A stretch of DNA of 64,000 nucleotides from Lysobacteraceae bacterium (GCA_016789405.1 JAEUPQ010000025.1:1-64000); one strand, 5' to 3'; positions 42,077 through 50,595 are shown, numbered from the stretch's first letter. Translations and numbers: made by a program. The notes: generated by a model not told the origin, from the letters alone.

Positions 42077-44044
42077 TCAGGGCGTGACTTCGCTCAGCTC
42101 GACGAGGTAAGTCGTGGTGCCGCCGCCGATGTCGATGCGCCAGCCCTTGGTGAACTCGCCGGAATCGACCGAGTTCCAGTTGCGCAGCGTGATGGTGGCG
42201 CCGGCCGGCTCGAGCACGCGCACGCGCAGGTTGCCGGCGGTGACCGTGCTGCCGCTGACCGTGGGCTGCACCGGCACCTGCACCTGGAAGAACGCGGTGG
42301 TGCCCGCGCCGAGCGTGAAGTTGTCGCGCACGGTGAGCTTGCGGCTGGCGAACTGCAGGTTGCGCGTCCAGCGGGTCAGCGCCGGGTTGCCGCGATAGAC
42401 CGGGGTCAGGTCCGAGTTGACCGTGATCGCGCCGTTGGCGCCGGGCGTGACCGTCATGGTCGCGACCGACTGCGGCGATTCGCACTGGTGGACGATGCGG
42501 TCGTTGGCCGGCGCGGTGCACTGCGCGAGGCTGGCGTTGCTGCGTTCGAAACGCATCATGTTGTGCACTTCGGTGCCCTGCTGGATGCCGCTGCGGCTCC
42601 AGATGTTCTCCGTCACCGCCAGCCAGTCGCGCGCGTACAGCGTGAACGAGCCCTGGTCCTGGTGCGCGTGGCTTTCGTTGTACGGGCCGGCGACGTAGGA
42701 CATCCACATCGCGGTCGTGTCCCAGCTGCTGCGCGCGAAGAGATGGCCGGTCGCGCTGCCGTGGTAATGCAGCGCGGTAGGCACGGTGCCGTTGTTGCCC
42801 GGCGGCAGCAGGTCGTAGCGGAAGTTCGCGCCCTGGCCCATCTGCTGGACCGAGATGTTGTTCAACCACCAGCTTGCGGTGCGCTGCGCAGAAGCATCGT
42901 TGCTCAGCTGGCGTGCTTCCAGCATCAGGCGGCGATGGTAGTCGTACAGCTCCGGCACGGAATTGCGCGACTGGTCGCCGATCGGCGCGAAGTGCGTGCG
43001 CGTCGGCACCGTGCCGTGCACCCACCAGTTGATCGTGCTGGTGGCATGCGGATTGGCGTTGGCCAGGTCGATGCCGGTGGCGTCGCGCCAGATGCGGTAC
43101 AGCTCGAACAGGCGCATCTGCGCAGTGCCGTAGCCGGTGCCTTCCAGGCTGCCGCCGGTAGGCATGTTGCGGTAATAGGCTTCCAGCTTCGGCAGCTTGT
43201 CGGTCTTGAGCAACGTCATCCAGGTCGGATTGCGCGAGGCCAGCGCCCACATCATGGTCGCTTCGACGAAGCTGAAGTAGTAGTTGTTGCCCGGGTTGTT
43301 CACGGACCAGCCGCTCCACGGGTGCGAGGTGCTGCCCCAGCGTGCGCTCTCGTGGTTCCAGACGTTCCAGATCGCCTGCTGCGCGTATGCGGACCAGCGC
43401 TGGCGCTGGCTGCTGGTCACGCGCGCGGCGCAGGTGTCGTAGGTCATCGCCAGGTCGGCGATCATCGGGCCGACCTCGAGGTAGGAATCGGCGGCCACGG
43501 CCGGGCGCTGTCCGGACGCGATGGCGGATTCGGCCTGCGCGACCTGCTGCTCGACCAGGGTCACGGCATGGTTGCAGTACTTCACGTCGCGGGTGATGCG
43601 GAACATCAGCGCTGAGTCGCGTGCTTCGTACGCGTAGCCCGGGCTGCCGTTCACGGCATTGTCGACCCAGGTGCGGAAGCGGCTGTACGCCGTGCGCGAG
43701 GTATCGATGAAGGTGAGATTCATCGGGATCTCGCCCAGCTGCTGCGAGCTGTTGCCGGTCGAAGGGCGCGGCTTCGGGCGCGGGCGCGAGCTGAAGCGCG
43801 GATCGCTCGTGGCGCTTGCGGGCGCGGACACCGGCTTCGAAGACGCGTGCGTCGGCGCCACGCCGCGGTCGGCGAAACGCAGGCGCAGGTCGCGCAGCAG
43901 GTCGGCCGGGCCGGCGAGGGCGATGCCGGTGACGGCAACCGCGCCAAGCACGACGAGCGAGAGGGTCAGTGCCTTGGGCAGGGGGGCGCGACCGCGGGGG
44001 CGGTTCGCAAGGGAAAGATCGTCGTGGCGGGGGATGAAGGGCAT
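42077..44044 (-). CDS. Heparinase II/III-like polysaccharide lyase, membrane-anchored
   Basis: A 655-residue protein. A cytoplasmic N-terminus with a membrane helix (ALTLSLVVLGAVAVTGIALAG, about 26-46) anchors a periplasmic enzyme. After a Ser/Pro linker an (alpha/alpha) toroid-like helical domain runs from about 110 to 400 (NPGNNYYFSFVEATMMWALA), followed by a beta-rich part with AGPYNESHAHQDQGSFTLYARDWL, close to the HxHxDxGSF motif of heparinase II/III-type lyases, and a C-terminal beta sandwich. It is a paralogue of the next gene upstream. It probably cleaves the local exopolysaccharide; the substrate is not known. ATG 44044 is preferred over 44083; neither has a good ribosome binding site. 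Confidence 0.78.
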   Translation of the reverse strand: MPFIPRHDDLSLANRPRGRAPLPKALTLSLVVLGAVAVTGIALAGPADLLRDLRLRFADRGVAPTHASSKPVSAPASATSDPRFSSRPRPKPRPSTGNSSQQLGEIPMNLTFIDTSRTAYSRFRTWVDNAVNGSPGYAYEARDSALMFRITRDVKYCNHAVTLVEQQVAQAESAIASGQRPAVAADSYLEVGPMIADLAMTYDTCAARVTSSQRQRWSAYAQQAIWNVWNHESARWGSTSHPWSGWSVNNPGNNYYFSFVEATMMWALASRNPTWMTLLKTDKLPKLEAYYRNMPTGGSLEGTGYGTAQMRLFELYRIWRDATGIDLANANPHATSTINWWVHGTVPTRTHFAPIGDQSRNSVPELYDYHRRLMLEARQLSNDASAQRTASWWLNNISVQQMGQGANFRYDLLPPGNNGTVPTALHYHGSATGHLFARSSWDTTAMWMSYVAGPYNESHAHQDQGSFTLYARDWLAVTENIWSRSGIQQGTEVHNMMRFERSNASLAQCTAPANDRIVHQCESPQSVATMTVTPGANGAITVNSDLTPVYRGNPALTRWTRNLQFASRKLTVRDNFTLGAGTTAFFQVQVPVQPTVSGSTVTAGNLRVRVLEPAGATITLRNWNSVDSGEFTKGWRIDIGGGTTTYLVELSEVTP

Positions 44045-44152
44045 GTCGGGGGCTCTGCGATCGCGTCCATGGCGAGACTGCATTCGCGTCGTCCGAGACC
44101 CGTTCGGGAGGCGGGCGGCGCACCGTTCGATGTGCCGGCGGACCGGGACATC

Positions 44153-44182
44153 GGTCGCTGCGTCACGTTGGACGCAGCGACC
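44153..44182 (-). promoter_or_regulatory. 12-bp perfect hairpin at the start of the heparinase-like transcript
   Basis: GGTCGCTGCGTC and its exact complement flank a 6-nt loop, 109 nt before the start codon at 44044. A CATACT hexamer (minus strand 44196-44191) could be a -10 box placing the hairpin at the very 5' end of the mRNA. AT-rich DNA (44230-44275) lies further upstream. Confidence 0.4.
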
Positions 44183-44293
44183 TGAACGAAAGTATGCGTG
44201 CCGCCTCTGGGGCGTTTTGTGATGACTCCGACCTAAATTTTTCTTTCTTGAAGTAAAACGTGAAGTTTGTCTCGCAATATCGGCCGAGTTTGA

Positions 44294-46135
44294 TCAGCGG
44301 CCGGCCGGCAGCAGCTCGACGACATAGGTATCGCCGCTACCGGCGATATCCAGGCGCCAGCCACTGCGAAATTCGTCACGGTCCACGGTGCGCCAGTCGA
44401 ACGCGGTGAGCTGGGCATCGGCCGGCGAGACCACCCGGACACGCAGGCCGCCGGCCACGGCTTCACGCCCTTCGATGCGGGGTTCGCCCGGCAGCTGCAA
44501 CTGGAAGATCGCGCGGGTCCCCGGCGTGGTGCGGAACCGGTCTTCGACGCGCAGCCCGGATGCCGAGAACGTCAGGTCCCGGGTCCACTGTTTCACCGGG
44601 CTGTCCTTGGCGTAGGCACCGGACAGGTCGGCGACCGCACGCAGGCTGCCGTCGGCGCCCGGGGTGACGGTCATGGTCGAGACGGTCGGCACGCACTGGT
44701 GCACCACGCGGTCGTTCTGCGGCGCGTGGCACTGCCGTTCGATCGGCGTCGACGCTTCGAAGCGCAGCACGTTGTGGGTCTCGGTGCCCTGCTGGATGCC
44801 GCTGTGGCTCCAGATGTTCTCGGTCACGGTCAGCCAGTCGCGGTGGAACAGGGTGAAGCCGCCCTGTTCCTGGTGCGCGTGGCTCTCGTTGTACGGACCG
44901 GCGACGAACGCCAGCCACAGCGCGTCGCGATCCCATGCGGTGCGCGCGAACAGGTGGCCGGTCCCGGTGGCATGGTGGAACAGCGCGCTCGGTGCCGGCG
45001 CCTTCGCATCGCCGGCGGCGAGCAGGTCGTGCGAGGTGTTGAAGCCGTTGCTCATCCTGTCGATGGCGATGTTGTTCAGCCACCACGATGCCATCGACAA
45101 CTGTTGCGGATCCTTGCCCGGCGCGCGTGCCTGCAGCACCAGGGTGCGGTGGTAGTCGTAGAGTTCCGGGATCGAACTGCGCGACTGGTCGCCTATCGGC
45201 GCGAAGCGGTCCAAGGTCGGCACGGTCGCATGCACCCAGTACGCGATGGTGTCGCCGGCATGCGGGCTGGCGTTGGCGATGTCCTCGCCGGTGGCGTCGT
45301 GCCACAGCCGGTACAGCGCGAACAGGCGCATGTGCGCCGCGCCGTAGCCGGTGCCTTCCAGGCTGCCACCGCCCTTCAACTGCGCGAAGTACGCGATCAG
45401 CGGCGGGATCTTCTCTTCGTTGAGGAAGCGCATCCACTCTGCGTTGCCGCTGGCCAGCGCCCAGTACAGGGTCGCCTCGACGAAGCTGTAGTAGTAGTTG
45501 TTGCCCGGGTTGTCGACCGACCAGCCGGTCCACGGGCGCGGGCGTCCGTTCCAGTTCGCGCGCAGGTGGTGCCACACGTTCCACACCGCCTGTTCGGCGA
45601 AATCCGACCAGCGCTTGCGCTGCGCGTCGTCGATCGACGCCTTGCACGTGTCGAGCGTCATCGACAGCGCGGCGATGCGCGGGCCGACTTCGAGATAGGA
45701 ATCGCCCGCGACTTCCGGCGCACCGCCCGCGGCGATGGCGGCTTCGCCGTCCGCGACTTCCTTCTCGACCATGCGCACCGCCAGTTCGCAGTACTTCGGC
45801 TTCGGATCCAGCCGGTACAGCAGTGCAGCGTCGTAGGCGGAGAACGCGTAGCCGGGCTGTCCGGCGACGGCGGTGTCGACCCAGCGCTTGAAGCGGTCGA
45901 ACTGCGGCGAGCGCGTATCGACGTAGGACAGGTCCAGCGGGATGCCCGGCTGCAGCGGCTTCAGCGCCGGGCGCTTCGCGGCCACCGCCTGCGTCGCGGC
46001 CGCGAGCGTGGCGGCACCGGTGTCGGCGGCGTTCGCGGTCGGTTCCCCGTTGCAGCCGGTCGCGGCGAGAACCAGGGCGGTGGCGAGCAGGCTGCGTGCG
46101 ATGCGGCGGCGTGTATGGGGCATGGCGGGTGTCAT
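44294..46135 (-). CDS. Heparinase II/III-like lipoprotein, paralogue of the 42077 gene
   Basis: A 613-residue secreted lipoprotein: signal sequence with lipobox ATGC (Cys28) and then an Ala/Thr linker. The enzyme part mirrors its neighbour: YLEVGPRIAALSMTLDTC, NPGNNYYYSFVEATLYWALAS, GGSLEGTGYGAAHMRLF, AGPYNESHAHQEQGGFTLFHRDWL, SGIQQGTETHNVLRFE. The two therefore arose by duplication, one kept on the inner membrane and one made a lipoprotein. It is 16 nt downstream of the OM barrel gene, so it is part of the export operon. Start ATG 46135 or 46123. Confidence 0.8.
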   Translation of the reverse strand: MTPAMPHTRRRIARSLLATALVLAATGCNGEPTANAADTGAATLAAATQAVAAKRPALKPLQPGIPLDLSYVDTRSPQFDRFKRWVDTAVAGQPGYAFSAYDAALLYRLDPKPKYCELAVRMVEKEVADGEAAIAAGGAPEVAGDSYLEVGPRIAALSMTLDTCKASIDDAQRKRWSDFAEQAVWNVWHHLRANWNGRPRPWTGWSVDNPGNNYYYSFVEATLYWALASGNAEWMRFLNEEKIPPLIAYFAQLKGGGSLEGTGYGAAHMRLFALYRLWHDATGEDIANASPHAGDTIAYWVHATVPTLDRFAPIGDQSRSSIPELYDYHRTLVLQARAPGKDPQQLSMASWWLNNIAIDRMSNGFNTSHDLLAAGDAKAPAPSALFHHATGTGHLFARTAWDRDALWLAFVAGPYNESHAHQEQGGFTLFHRDWLTVTENIWSHSGIQQGTETHNVLRFEASTPIERQCHAPQNDRVVHQCVPTVSTMTVTPGADGSLRAVADLSGAYAKDSPVKQWTRDLTFSASGLRVEDRFRTTPGTRAIFQLQLPGEPRIEGREAVAGGLRVRVVSPADAQLTAFDWRTVDRDEFRSGWRLDIAGSGDTYVVELLPAGR

Positions 46136-46151
46136 CCGGTGTGACCGGGTG

Positions 46152-47507
46152 TTACCGGTTGTGGTAGCTCAGCGCCAGCGAGACCACGTTCTGGTCGGCG
46201 CGCTGGCCCGGTTCGGTACTGCGGCGCTCGTAGCGCGCCACGGTGAACACGCCGCTCCAGTGGCGTACCCAGTTGTAGCGCACGTTGAGCGAATAGCGTC
46301 GTGTCTCGTCGTCGCGATCGAGATTGACGTAGCGGTTGTGGTCCAGCGCGCCGGCGAAGCCGATCAGCAGGTTGCGCCGCGCGCGCCAGCTCGCTTCCAC
46401 GCCGACGCCGTAGCCGTCCTGGTCGAACTGGTCGGTGTCTTCGTAGCGCAGGCGGTCGAGGAAGGGCGAGACGCTGAAGGTCCAGCGCGTCGAGGTCCAG
46501 CCGTATTCGCCTTCGAGGCGTCGTTCGAGGAAGGGCGAGGCGTTGACCACGGTGTCGCCGGTCTGCACGCCGCTCGGCGGGGCCTCGATCGCGTTGGCGT
46601 CGGCCAGCGAGTCGGAGGCCACGTCCGAGAACAGGCTGCTGTACGACAGGTCGAAGCGGTGCGCGTCGTTCGGGCGCCACGCCGCCGAGGCGCGCAGCAT
46701 CGGGTCCGAGCGGCCGTTCGCGAAGCCGGGCAGGGAGCGGCGGTAGTCCAGCCGCGAATAGCCCAGGTCCACGGCCATGTCGACGCGGTTGAGCGTGTGC
46801 GTCCAGCGCGCGAAGAACTGGGTGCGGTCATAGTCGCGCGCGACCAGTTCGCTGTCGAAGTCCACACGCTGGTGCTGCAGGTTGAACGAGAAGCGGCTGC
46901 CCGGCGACAGCCGCCGCGTCGCGCGCAGCGCGACGTCCGTGCGCCGTGAGTTGAACTGGTCGGTGACTTCGGCGTCGCTGCGGATGTAGCGCAGTTCCGC
47001 GCTGCCGCGCCAGTCGTCGCCCCATTCGAACTGCAGCGTCGGTCCTGCGGACAGCACATTGACCTGCTGCCGGTTGCCCGGCGCGTCGGCGGCCAGGGTG
47101 TCCACGGGCTGCAGGGTCAGCTGGTCGACCACGGTGAAGCTCAGGCGTTCGGGGATCGCCACCCAGTTCACGCGACCGGAGAACGTGCCGTCGACGCCGC
47201 CCTGCAGGCCGCGCGTGTCGTAGTAGCGGTAGTCGGCGCGACCGCTGAGGTGCATCTGCAGCACCGAGGTGTCGTGCAGCACTTCCACGCCCAGGCCCGG
47301 GCGCAGGATGGTCGTTTCCAGTGGATCGGTCGGCGTGAGCAGCAGGTTGTCGTTGTGCTCGGCGCTGAAGTCCAGCGTGTAGTTGACGCGCAGCGCATGC
47401 GCGTCGCCGGGCGCCAGCGAGCCCAGCGCGATGGCGATCGCGCAGAACAATGCCGTCGTCGATGGCGTCGTGCTCGAAAGCTGCCTGCCGGTCAGGATGC
47501 GTGCCAT
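46152..47507 (-). CDS. Outer-membrane beta-barrel protein of exopolysaccharide operon (EpsL/TIGR03016-like)
   Basis: A 451-residue protein with a signal peptide (cleavage near Ala38, after GDAHA). The mature N-terminus LRVNYTLDFSAEHNDNLLLTP and alternating amphipathic strands with aromatic girdles run to the end, where SLALSYHNR closes the barrel; about 16-18 strands are possible. Similar proteins are annotated as exopolysaccharide operon protein EpsL or PEP-CTERM-associated OM protein. A GGGAGG ribosome binding site is 6-9 nt before the ATG. It lies between the kinase-like gene and the lyase-like pair and may conduct polymer or guide processing at the outer membrane. Confidence 0.75.
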   Translation of the reverse strand: MARILTGRQLSSTTPSTTALFCAIAIALGSLAPGDAHALRVNYTLDFSAEHNDNLLLTPTDPLETTILRPGLGVEVLHDTSVLQMHLSGRADYRYYDTRGLQGGVDGTFSGRVNWVAIPERLSFTVVDQLTLQPVDTLAADAPGNRQQVNVLSAGPTLQFEWGDDWRGSAELRYIRSDAEVTDQFNSRRTDVALRATRRLSPGSRFSFNLQHQRVDFDSELVARDYDRTQFFARWTHTLNRVDMAVDLGYSRLDYRRSLPGFANGRSDPMLRASAAWRPNDAHRFDLSYSSLFSDVASDSLADANAIEAPPSGVQTGDTVVNASPFLERRLEGEYGWTSTRWTFSVSPFLDRLRYEDTDQFDQDGYGVGVEASWRARRNLLIGFAGALDHNRYVNLDRDDETRRYSLNVRYNWVRHWSGVFTVARYERRSTEPGQRADQNVVSLALSYHNR

Positions 47508-47526
47508 GCCTGCCTCCCGCCGTGGT

Positions 47527-48294
47527 CTACGGCCGCTGGTTGAACACCACGCCGGCGAACTTCTCCGGCGGGAAACTGGCGACGGCCTTGTCGATGTCTT
47601 CGCTGCTGACCTGGCCGTAGCCCACGACCAGCACCACCATGTCGGCCAGATCCGAGAGGATCCGTGCATCCGGCGATCCCAGGGCGGGCGGTGCGTCGAG
47701 GATCAGGTGGCGATTGCCGTGGTGCGCGCGCAGCGAGTCGATCATCGCGCGCATGCGGAACGAGCTGAAGCTCTCGCCAGGGGTTTCGCGGATGCGTCCG
47801 GCCGGAATCAGCTGCAGGCGCGGCACGCCGGTCGCATGCACGATGTCGCCCAGCACGATCGATTCGTTCTCGAGGTAATCGATGAGCCCGCGACCGTCGG
47901 CCTCGACCTGCAAGGCCTCGCCCTGTGCCGGATGCGTGGCGTCGCAGTCGACCAGCAGCGCCTGCTTGGTCTCGTCGAAGGCGAATGCAGTCGCGAGGTT
48001 GCGTGCCACGAAGCTGCCGCCGCAGCCGGGGCGCACCGGCGCCACCAGCGTGACGAAATTGCCGGTGTCGCCCGCCAGTGCGAGCAGGCGCGTGCGCAAT
48101 TCGCGGAAGGCGTCCGCATGCTTGCGGACCGACTCCTGGCGATGGATCAGCTTGCGTTCTTCCAGCTGGCGCGTGCTCAGCGCCCGGCCGGCACCCTCGG
48201 CCTGGGTCGCCGGCAGCGAGCGGTCGCTGCGTGTCTGGCTGTCGGCGCGGTTGTCGGCAGCGTTGTCGGCGGCGTTTCCGGTATTCGCGCTCAT
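47527..48294 (-). CDS. BY-kinase-like (CpsD/EpsG family) protein with degenerate P-loop
   Basis: A 255-residue cytoplasmic protein of the Wzc/CpsD ATPase fold. After a low-complexity NAAD-rich N-terminus (1-35), FRELRTRLLAL is the conserved entry helix. The Walker A position reads RPGCGGSFVARNLA: Lys is replaced by Gly93. ALLVDCDATHP (Walker A', Asp present) and HLILDAPP (Walker B) remain. The tyrosine-rich tail of true BY-kinases is missing. It probably partners the Wzz-like protein at 48291 (4-bp overlap), but canonical ATP hydrolysis or autophosphorylation is doubtful. Confidence 0.85.
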   Translation of the reverse strand: MSANTGNAADNAADNRADSQTRSDRSLPATQAEGAGRALSTRQLEERKLIHRQESVRKHADAFRELRTRLLALAGDTGNFVTLVAPVRPGCGGSFVARNLATAFAFDETKQALLVDCDATHPAQGEALQVEADGRGLIDYLENESIVLGDIVHATGVPRLQLIPAGRIRETPGESFSSFRMRAMIDSLRAHHGNRHLILDAPPALGSPDARILSDLADMVVLVVGYGQVSSEDIDKAVASFPPEKFAGVVFNQRP

Positions 48295-49889
48295 CCGCTC
48301 ACCTGCTTGAAGACATAGACCAGCGCGTAGGCCAGGAACACGGCGCCGACGATCGAACTGCTCAGCACCATCCGGCCCATTTCTCGGCGACGGTCGCGCG
48401 GCGTGCGGTAGGCCGGAACCACCGAGAGCAGCGCATAGGTGCCACGGCTTTCGAGCTGGCGCGGCGAGCGCACGCGGGGATCGAAACGCACCAGCAGGAA
48501 GAGCAGGGCCAGCGGCAGGGCCATCGCCGCCGCCAGGCCGCCGAGTGCGAAATGCATGAAGCGCAGGCCGCTGGGACGCAGCGGCATCTGCGCCGGATCC
48601 TGGATGCGCATGGTCAGGCCCCTGCGCTCGCGGTCCAGTTCCATCGACACGCGCGCGTTCTCGCGACGACGCAACAGGTCCTGGTAGATGTCGCGGTTCA
48701 CCTCGTAGTCGCGGGTGAGTTCGGCCAGCTCGCTCTCGGACGCGGCGATGCGCCTGCTGCGCCCGAATTCGTTGTCGAGCAGGCCTTCCGAGGCGGACAT
48801 GCGCGACTGGATCGCCGCGATCTCGCGCCGGGTCTGCGCCAGCTGGCTGCGCAGCTCCTGGTACATCGGATTCGTGCGTACCTCGGCCGAGTCCGCGGTC
48901 GCGGCGCCCGGACGGTTGCGACGCTGTTCTTCCTCGCGCATCGCGGTCTGGATGTCGGCCATCTGGTGGCGCACGCGCACCACGTCCGGATGCTTCTCGG
49001 TGTAGTTCAGCAGCAGGCCATCGAGCTGGTTCTGCAGCTCCAGCAACTGCGTGCGGTACAGGGTTTCGCGGGTCTGCACCGCGGTCACCGCCGATTCGCC
49101 CGACAGCTGCGACACCAGCGCCTGTTCGCGCGAACGCAGTTCCATCAGGCTCATGCGGGTCTGTTCGACCTGCGTGCGCAGGGTGCCGATGCGTGCGGTC
49201 GAGTCGGTCGAGCTGCCGGGCTGCGCATCGGTGTTCGCCGAGCGGTAGGCCTGCAGGTTGGCCTCGGCCTCGATGAGCTTGCGGTGGTAGTCGCGCACCT
49301 GCTTGTCGATGAACTCGTAGGCCTCGCGGCTCTCGCGCTCCTTGCTGGCCAGGCTTTCCTCGATCAGCAGCGCCGCCATCGCCTCGGCGACCTTGAACGC
49401 GCGCTCCGGCTGGTTGTCGTGATAGGTGATCTGGACCAGGTTCTCGCGCGCATTGGTGATCTGCGTGCGGTCGCGGATCTGCTCGATCAGGCGGTCCTGC
49501 ATCGTGGCGGACGGCTTGTCGTCCATCCATCCACCGGCCACCAGCACCTGGCTCATCACCTTGCGTCCGAAGACGACCGTGCGGGCCAGGCCGGCGCGGT
49601 CGATGGCGCGCGTGGCGTGCGCACGGTTTTCCAGCAGCGGCTGGATGATGTCGCTTTCCTGCGCGAGCACCGAGGTGCTCGCGGTGTATTTGCGCGGCAG
49701 CAGGAACAGGCCGACGAGGAGCGCCACCAGGGCGATGCCGGCGAAGATCGAGGCGAGCACGAGCTGGTAGCGGCGGCCTTCGCGCAGCATCGCCATCAGC
49801 AGGTCGTTGGGATTCAGCCCCGCCTGCGACGGCTGCGCGCCCGCACGCGCGGTCGCGGAGCGCCGCACGGGAAGCGTCGGAGCGTTCAT
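48291..49889 (-). CDS. Chain-length determinant Wzz/GumC-like protein
   Basis: A 532-residue polysaccharide co-polymerase of the PCP-2a/GNVR type. Membrane helix 1 is near 42-64 (QLVLASIFAGIALVALLVGLFLL) and helices near 448-470 and 508-528 close it. Between are long coiled coils (residues 180-250 and 280-420), including YTEKHPDVVRVRHQMADI, which matches the GNVR-domain feature TExHPDV. C-terminal ALLSVVPAY resembles the PCP conserved proline segment. It sets polymer length and contacts the export pore. It shares 1 nt with the Wza-like stop. Confidence 0.93.
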   Translation of the reverse strand: MNAPTLPVRRSATARAGAQPSQAGLNPNDLLMAMLREGRRYQLVLASIFAGIALVALLVGLFLLPRKYTASTSVLAQESDIIQPLLENRAHATRAIDRAGLARTVVFGRKVMSQVLVAGGWMDDKPSATMQDRLIEQIRDRTQITNARENLVQITYHDNQPERAFKVAEAMAALLIEESLASKERESREAYEFIDKQVRDYHRKLIEAEANLQAYRSANTDAQPGSSTDSTARIGTLRTQVEQTRMSLMELRSREQALVSQLSGESAVTAVQTRETLYRTQLLELQNQLDGLLLNYTEKHPDVVRVRHQMADIQTAMREEEQRRNRPGAATADSAEVRTNPMYQELRSQLAQTRREIAAIQSRMSASEGLLDNEFGRSRRIAASESELAELTRDYEVNRDIYQDLLRRRENARVSMELDRERRGLTMRIQDPAQMPLRPSGLRFMHFALGGLAAAMALPLALLFLLVRFDPRVRSPRQLESRGTYALLSVVPAYRTPRDRRREMGRMVLSSSIVGAVFLAYALVYVFKQVSG

Positions 49890-50515
49890 CAGAACGTGCG
49901 CTCCGGCACCGTGATGACATCGCCCGGCGCGACCGGGTAGTTGGTCGTCAGATCGCCACGATTGAGGATGCGATCGAGCTTCACTTCATACGTGGTCGAC
50001 GTGCCGCCTGCGCGGCGGTGAAGCTCGGAGCGGTCGCCCGCGGCGAACTCGGTCGGACCGCCGGCGGCGAGGATGGCGTCCAGCACGGTCATGCCGGGTC
50101 GGTACGGGATCGACACCGGCTGGCGCACGGCGCCGGTCACGCGCACCCGGGACAGGTACTCGTGGCTGCGCAACTGGGTCAGGATCACCGCGACCTGCGG
50201 ATCCCGCACGTAGGCTGACAGCTTCTCCTGGATGTCCTTGGCGACTTCCGGGGGCGTGCGTCCGCCGGCCAGCACGTCGCCGACCAGGGGCACGGAGATC
50301 ATGCCGTCCGGGCGCACCGGCACGGTGATGCCCAGCTCGGGGTTGCGCCACACCGCGACCTGGACCTGGTCGTCCACGCCGATCCGGTAGGCGTCGACGG
50401 CCGTGGCCTGTATCCCATCCGTGGGAGGTGCGCCAGCCGTAGGTCCCTGGGTGGTGGCGCAGGCAGCAAGGATGAGCGACAGGCACAGTGCCCAGACGCG
50501 ATGGATCGTACGCAT
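49889..50515 (-). CDS. Polysaccharide export lipoprotein (Wza/GumB-like)
   Basis: A 208-residue lipoprotein with lipobox LAAC (Cys19). It contains one poly_export domain (YRIGVDDQVQVAVWRNPELGITVPVRPDGMISVPLVGDV) and one SLBB domain (RVRVTGAVRQPVSIPYRPGMTVLDAILAAGGPTEFA), i.e. the short Wza type used in exosortase/PEP-CTERM-style loci rather than full-length Wza with D4 helix. It is the first gene of the minus-strand operon of export, length control, kinase-like, barrel and lyase-like genes. A GGGGGA stands just before the ATG at 50515. The promoter lies 25-30 nt upstream. Confidence 0.92.
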   Translation of the reverse strand: MRTIHRVWALCLSLILAACATTQGPTAGAPPTDGIQATAVDAYRIGVDDQVQVAVWRNPELGITVPVRPDGMISVPLVGDVLAGGRTPPEVAKDIQEKLSAYVRDPQVAVILTQLRSHEYLSRVRVTGAVRQPVSIPYRPGMTVLDAILAAGGPTEFAAGDRSELHRRAGGTSTTYEVKLDRILNRGDLTTNYPVAPGDVITVPERTF

Positions 50516-50540
50516 TCGGTCCCCCGAAAAATTCCCATTG

Positions 50541-50546
50541 ATTGTA
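50541..50546 (-). promoter_or_regulatory. -10 box (TACAAT) of the export operon
   Basis: TACAAT (5 of 6 consensus) is 25 nt before the Wza-like ATG, giving a 5' leader of about 18 nt. No good -35 is found: its position falls inside the inverted repeat at 50555-50595, so activation by a regulator is likely. Confidence 0.5.
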
Positions 50547-50554
50547 ACGGGATA

Positions 50555-50595
50555 CGGAATAAGTTGAGGCCAGTCACAAAACTGGCCGTATTCCG
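50555..50595. promoter_or_regulatory. Nested inverted repeat overlapping the export promoter
   Basis: CGGAATA pairs with TATTCCG at 41-bp span, and inside it GGCCAGT pairs with ACTGGCC around CACAAA. All arms are perfect. On the minus strand this lies from about -22 to -62 relative to the predicted start, where an activator or repressor would bind. Confidence 0.5.

Noticed and set aside
12841..50515. A PEP-CTERM/exosortase system
   Set aside because: Although the GT4, Wza-like, Wzz-like and kinase-like proteins resemble those of such systems, no exosortase gene and no protein with a PEP-CTERM tail occur in the window.
50560..50590. Sigma-54 promoter (TGGC-N8-TTGC type) in front of the export operon
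   Set aside because: TGGCC is followed by TTATTC in place of the GC element; the TACAAT -10 box fits better.
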